A model generated the notes under the pieces. That model was not told where the DNA came from. It searched no databases and worked only from the letters and a program-made list of their open reading frames with translations. A DNA stretch of 64,000 bases from Oribacterium sinus (GTDB taxonomy: Bacteria > Bacillota > Clostridia > Lachnospirales > Lachnospiraceae). The number at the start of each line of letters is the position of its first letter. Position 1 is the first letter of the stretch. The stretch covers positions 1-64,000 of the forward strand of contig NZ_JACHHH010000013.1 in assembly GCF_014202695.1 (NCBI RefSeq). Reading direction: 5' to 3'. Position numbers and translations under genes: made by a program. This document shows positions 62,528 through 64,000 of this stretch, one piece after another.

Positions 62528-63253
62528 ATGTCAGAATGGACACTACAGGAAGCTTTTCAAAGTCTTAGGATAGAGCATAATATCAGCCTTTCTTCCGCCT
62601 TGCTTAGAATCTTACTTGCGGTTCTTCTCTCTTCCATCATTGGCTGTGAGCGAGCCAACAAAAGGCATTCCGCAGGTCTTCGTACCTTTATTTTGGCTTC
62701 TTTATCCAGCTGTCTGGCCATGATTTTGGATCTGCTGTTTATGAACGAGGGAAATCTTCGTTTTCCTATGCTCTCCGCCTTTGCCATGATCAGTATTGCA
62801 AGCATCAGCCGAAAGGCGATTCTTTACAGCTCCCGAAATCAGGTGAAGGGATTAACCACTGCCATTGCCCTATGGTCCTGTATTCTCATCGGCCTCAGTG
62901 CAGGAGCGGGACTATACTTGATCAGTGTAGTAGCCTGCTTTATGCTTTATTGGATTCTGTCTTCTTTACCGGGTTTGGAAATGTATTTGAAAAATCGCTC
63001 TAACCACTTTGAAATTCATTTGGAGTTAAAGAGCAGGCAGTATTTACAGGACTTTGTAACGACTATCCGGAGACTGGGGCTTCGAATTGATGATATTGAG
63101 TTAAATACCGCCTACCACGGTTCCGGCCTTAGCGTGTATTCCGTGACCTTTACTATAGACAGCAAGGAGCTGAAGAAGTTCAAAACTCACAAGGAGATTA
63201 TCGAAGCCCTGTCCACCATTGACTACATTTATCATATTGAGGAAATGCGGTAG
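62528..63253 (+). CDS. MgtC/SapB-family membrane protein
   Basis: A 241-aa protein. Five hydrophobic segments cover about residues 22-155, including LLRILLAVLLSSIIGCERANKRHSAGLRTFIL, the MgtC hallmark (the RANKRHSAGLRT loop). A C-terminal ACT-like soluble domain starts at about 165 (HFEIHLELKSRQYLQDFVTTIRRLGLRIDD). MgtC proteins act in magnesium limitation and in modulating P-type or F1Fo ATPases. AGGAGGAAAAAGCC precedes the chosen ATG at 62528. Confidence 0.9.
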   Translation: MSEWTLQEAFQSLRIEHNISLSSALLRILLAVLLSSIIGCERANKRHSAGLRTFILASLSSCLAMILDLLFMNEGNLRFPMLSAFAMISIASISRKAILYSSRNQVKGLTTAIALWSCILIGLSAGAGLYLISVVACFMLYWILSSLPGLEMYLKNRSNHFEIHLELKSRQYLQDFVTTIRRLGLRIDDIELNTAYHGSGLSVYSVTFTIDSKELKKFKTHKEIIEALSTIDYIYHIEEMR

Positions 63254-63296
63254 TTTAATTCCTGGCCTTTACATCTTAGAACAGATATGATAATTT

Positions 63297-63333
63297 TTAT
63301 TCGGACAAAACCGAATCGGAGGTGACCGAATAA
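63297..63333 (+). promoter_or_regulatory. Inverted repeat bracketing the ribosome binding site of the last gene
   Basis: TTATTCGG (63297-63304) can pair with CCGAATAA (63326-63333), with GGAGGTGA (63318-63325) directly beside the stem. An alternative shorter stem ATTCGG/CCGAAT (63311-63316) would leave the site free. A translational switch is possible but untested. Confidence 0.4.
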
Positions 63334-63334
63334 A

Positions 63335-64000
63335 ATGAAATTTATCGGAAGAGAGGAAGAAGTACGGAAAATCAAAGGCTTGTATCAGTCTCCCGGCATG
63401 GAAGTGCTTCTATTATACGGAAGAAGGCGTATTGGAAAAAGTGAGCTGATGAAACATTCCATGCAGTTCTTTGAGGGGAAGAGGATTTATTACGAGTGTA
63501 AACAGACTTCTGAAATGAACAATGTAGAAAGCCTGGCGACTTTACTTTCGGAAGAGTTTGGCTACCCGAAGATTTCCTTTTCCGGTCTGGAGGAAGTGCT
63601 GGATTTTCTTTTTAAAAGGGCAACGGAGGAGAATATTCTCTTGATTTTGGATGAATATTCTTATCTTAGCGATGTGCTGAAGGGCATGGACAGTGTTTTG
63701 CAGGCACTGATTGATAAATATCGAAACCGGAGTAAATTGAAATTGGCCTTGTGCGGTTCCTTTGTGGATACCATGCAGAAACTGATAGAAAAAGAGAATC
63801 CCTTATTTGGACGTTTTGATTTGGTTTTAAAGCTGAAGCCCATGGATTACTATGATTCGGCACAGTTTTATTCCCATTTTTCCGACGAGGATAAGGTGAG
63901 GCTTTATAGTGTTTTTGGCGGAATTCCCTATTATAATCGTTTGATTCGGGAAGACAGGTCCGTAAAGGAAAATATTATAGAGCTGATCGCATCCCCCGGT
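63335..64000 (+). CDS. AAA-type ATP-binding protein (archaeal-ATPase type), 3' truncated by the window edge
   Basis: The first 222 residues of a larger protein: MKFIGREEEVRKIKGLYQ, Walker A LLYGRRRIGKSELMK near 29-43, Walker B ILLILDEYSYLSD near 100-112, sensor region LALCGSFVDTMQ near 132-143 and GGIPYYNRL near 193-201. These match the archaeal-ATPase family, whose members usually carry a C-terminal DUF234 domain beyond this point. GGAGGTGA lies nine bases before the ATG. The role of the family is poorly known; many are linked to mobile elements. Confidence 0.85.
   Translation, partial: MKFIGREEEVRKIKGLYQSPGMEVLLLYGRRRIGKSELMKHSMQFFEGKRIYYECKQTSEMNNVESLATLLSEEFGYPKISFSGLEEVLDFLFKRATEENILLILDEYSYLSDVLKGMDSVLQALIDKYRNRSKLKLALCGSFVDTMQKLIEKENPLFGRFDLVLKLKPMDYYDSAQFYSHFSDEDKVRLYSVFGGIPYYNRLIREDRSVKENIIELIASPG

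Overview
The window looks like the chromosome of a low-to-mid GC anaerobic Firmicute, most likely a Lachnospiraceae member; an Oribacterium-like oral or gut organism is my guess. This rests on family content: DUF3881, DUF1836, YlmH, a YerC/TrpR-like regulator, an FMN-riboswitch RibU, Rpn-type nuclease and strong AGGAGG ribosome binding sites. No rRNA, tRNA, CRISPR array, prophage or complete insertion sequence was found.

Layout. 1-2.7 kb: the end of a probable IS200/IS605-type element, then four tandem paralogues of a small membrane protein, one frameshifted. 2.8-9.5 kb: gdhA, metE-metF, a DUF3881 protein and ylmH. 9.5-12.3 kb: hflX and an orphan HicB inside blocks of a palindromic repeat. 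12.2-17.6 kb: DUF1461 membrane protein, ybaK, a luciferase-like oxidoreductase, a glutaredoxin-like protein and a GH31 glycosidase. 18.3-27.3 kb: one molybdenum block (MoeA-like protein, XdhC, MoaA, MOSC-MogA fusion, ModABC, MoaC, cysteine desulfurase). 27.4-31.9 kb: Rpn nuclease, then an ArsR/HMA/P-type ATPase metal-efflux set with a clear operator. 32-39.8 kb: LysR, uracil permease, a 37-aa small protein, a YheO-type regulator and a tryptophanase-like lyase with its NSS transporter. 40-48.6 kb: Maf, a second NSS transporter, FMN riboswitch-RibU, a duplicated unknown gene pair, a polysaccharide deacetylase, YerC-like and DUF1836 proteins. 48.7-52 kb: PcrA helicase and a GNAT. 52.2-60.4 kb: a sugar operon. 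60.5-64 kb: a CPA2 antiporter with a G7 tract, a DNA-binding protein carrying a perfect 30-bp palindrome, an MgtC-like protein and a truncated ATPase.

The most interesting system is the sugar operon at 52.2-60.4 kb. A MurR/RpiR regulator precedes DhaK-like and DhaL-like kinase subunits, a PfkB kinase, a GatY-type class II aldolase and an RbsBAC-type ABC importer. The DhaK-like subunit has Asn in place of both histidines that canonical DhaK uses for dihydroxyacetone (Asn55, Asn215), while DhaL keeps its nucleotide and metal residues. I infer a route in which an imported ketose (or a sugar made into one) is phosphorylated at C1 by the DhaKL-like pair, again by PfkB, then cleaved by the aldolase.

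The second theme is a dispersed palindromic repeat family with six large copies and one probable remnant. Most sit at the junction of convergent genes, several end in T-runs, and one supplies the C-terminus and stop codon of a membrane-protein gene. All functions are read from sequence by eye; no database search was possible.
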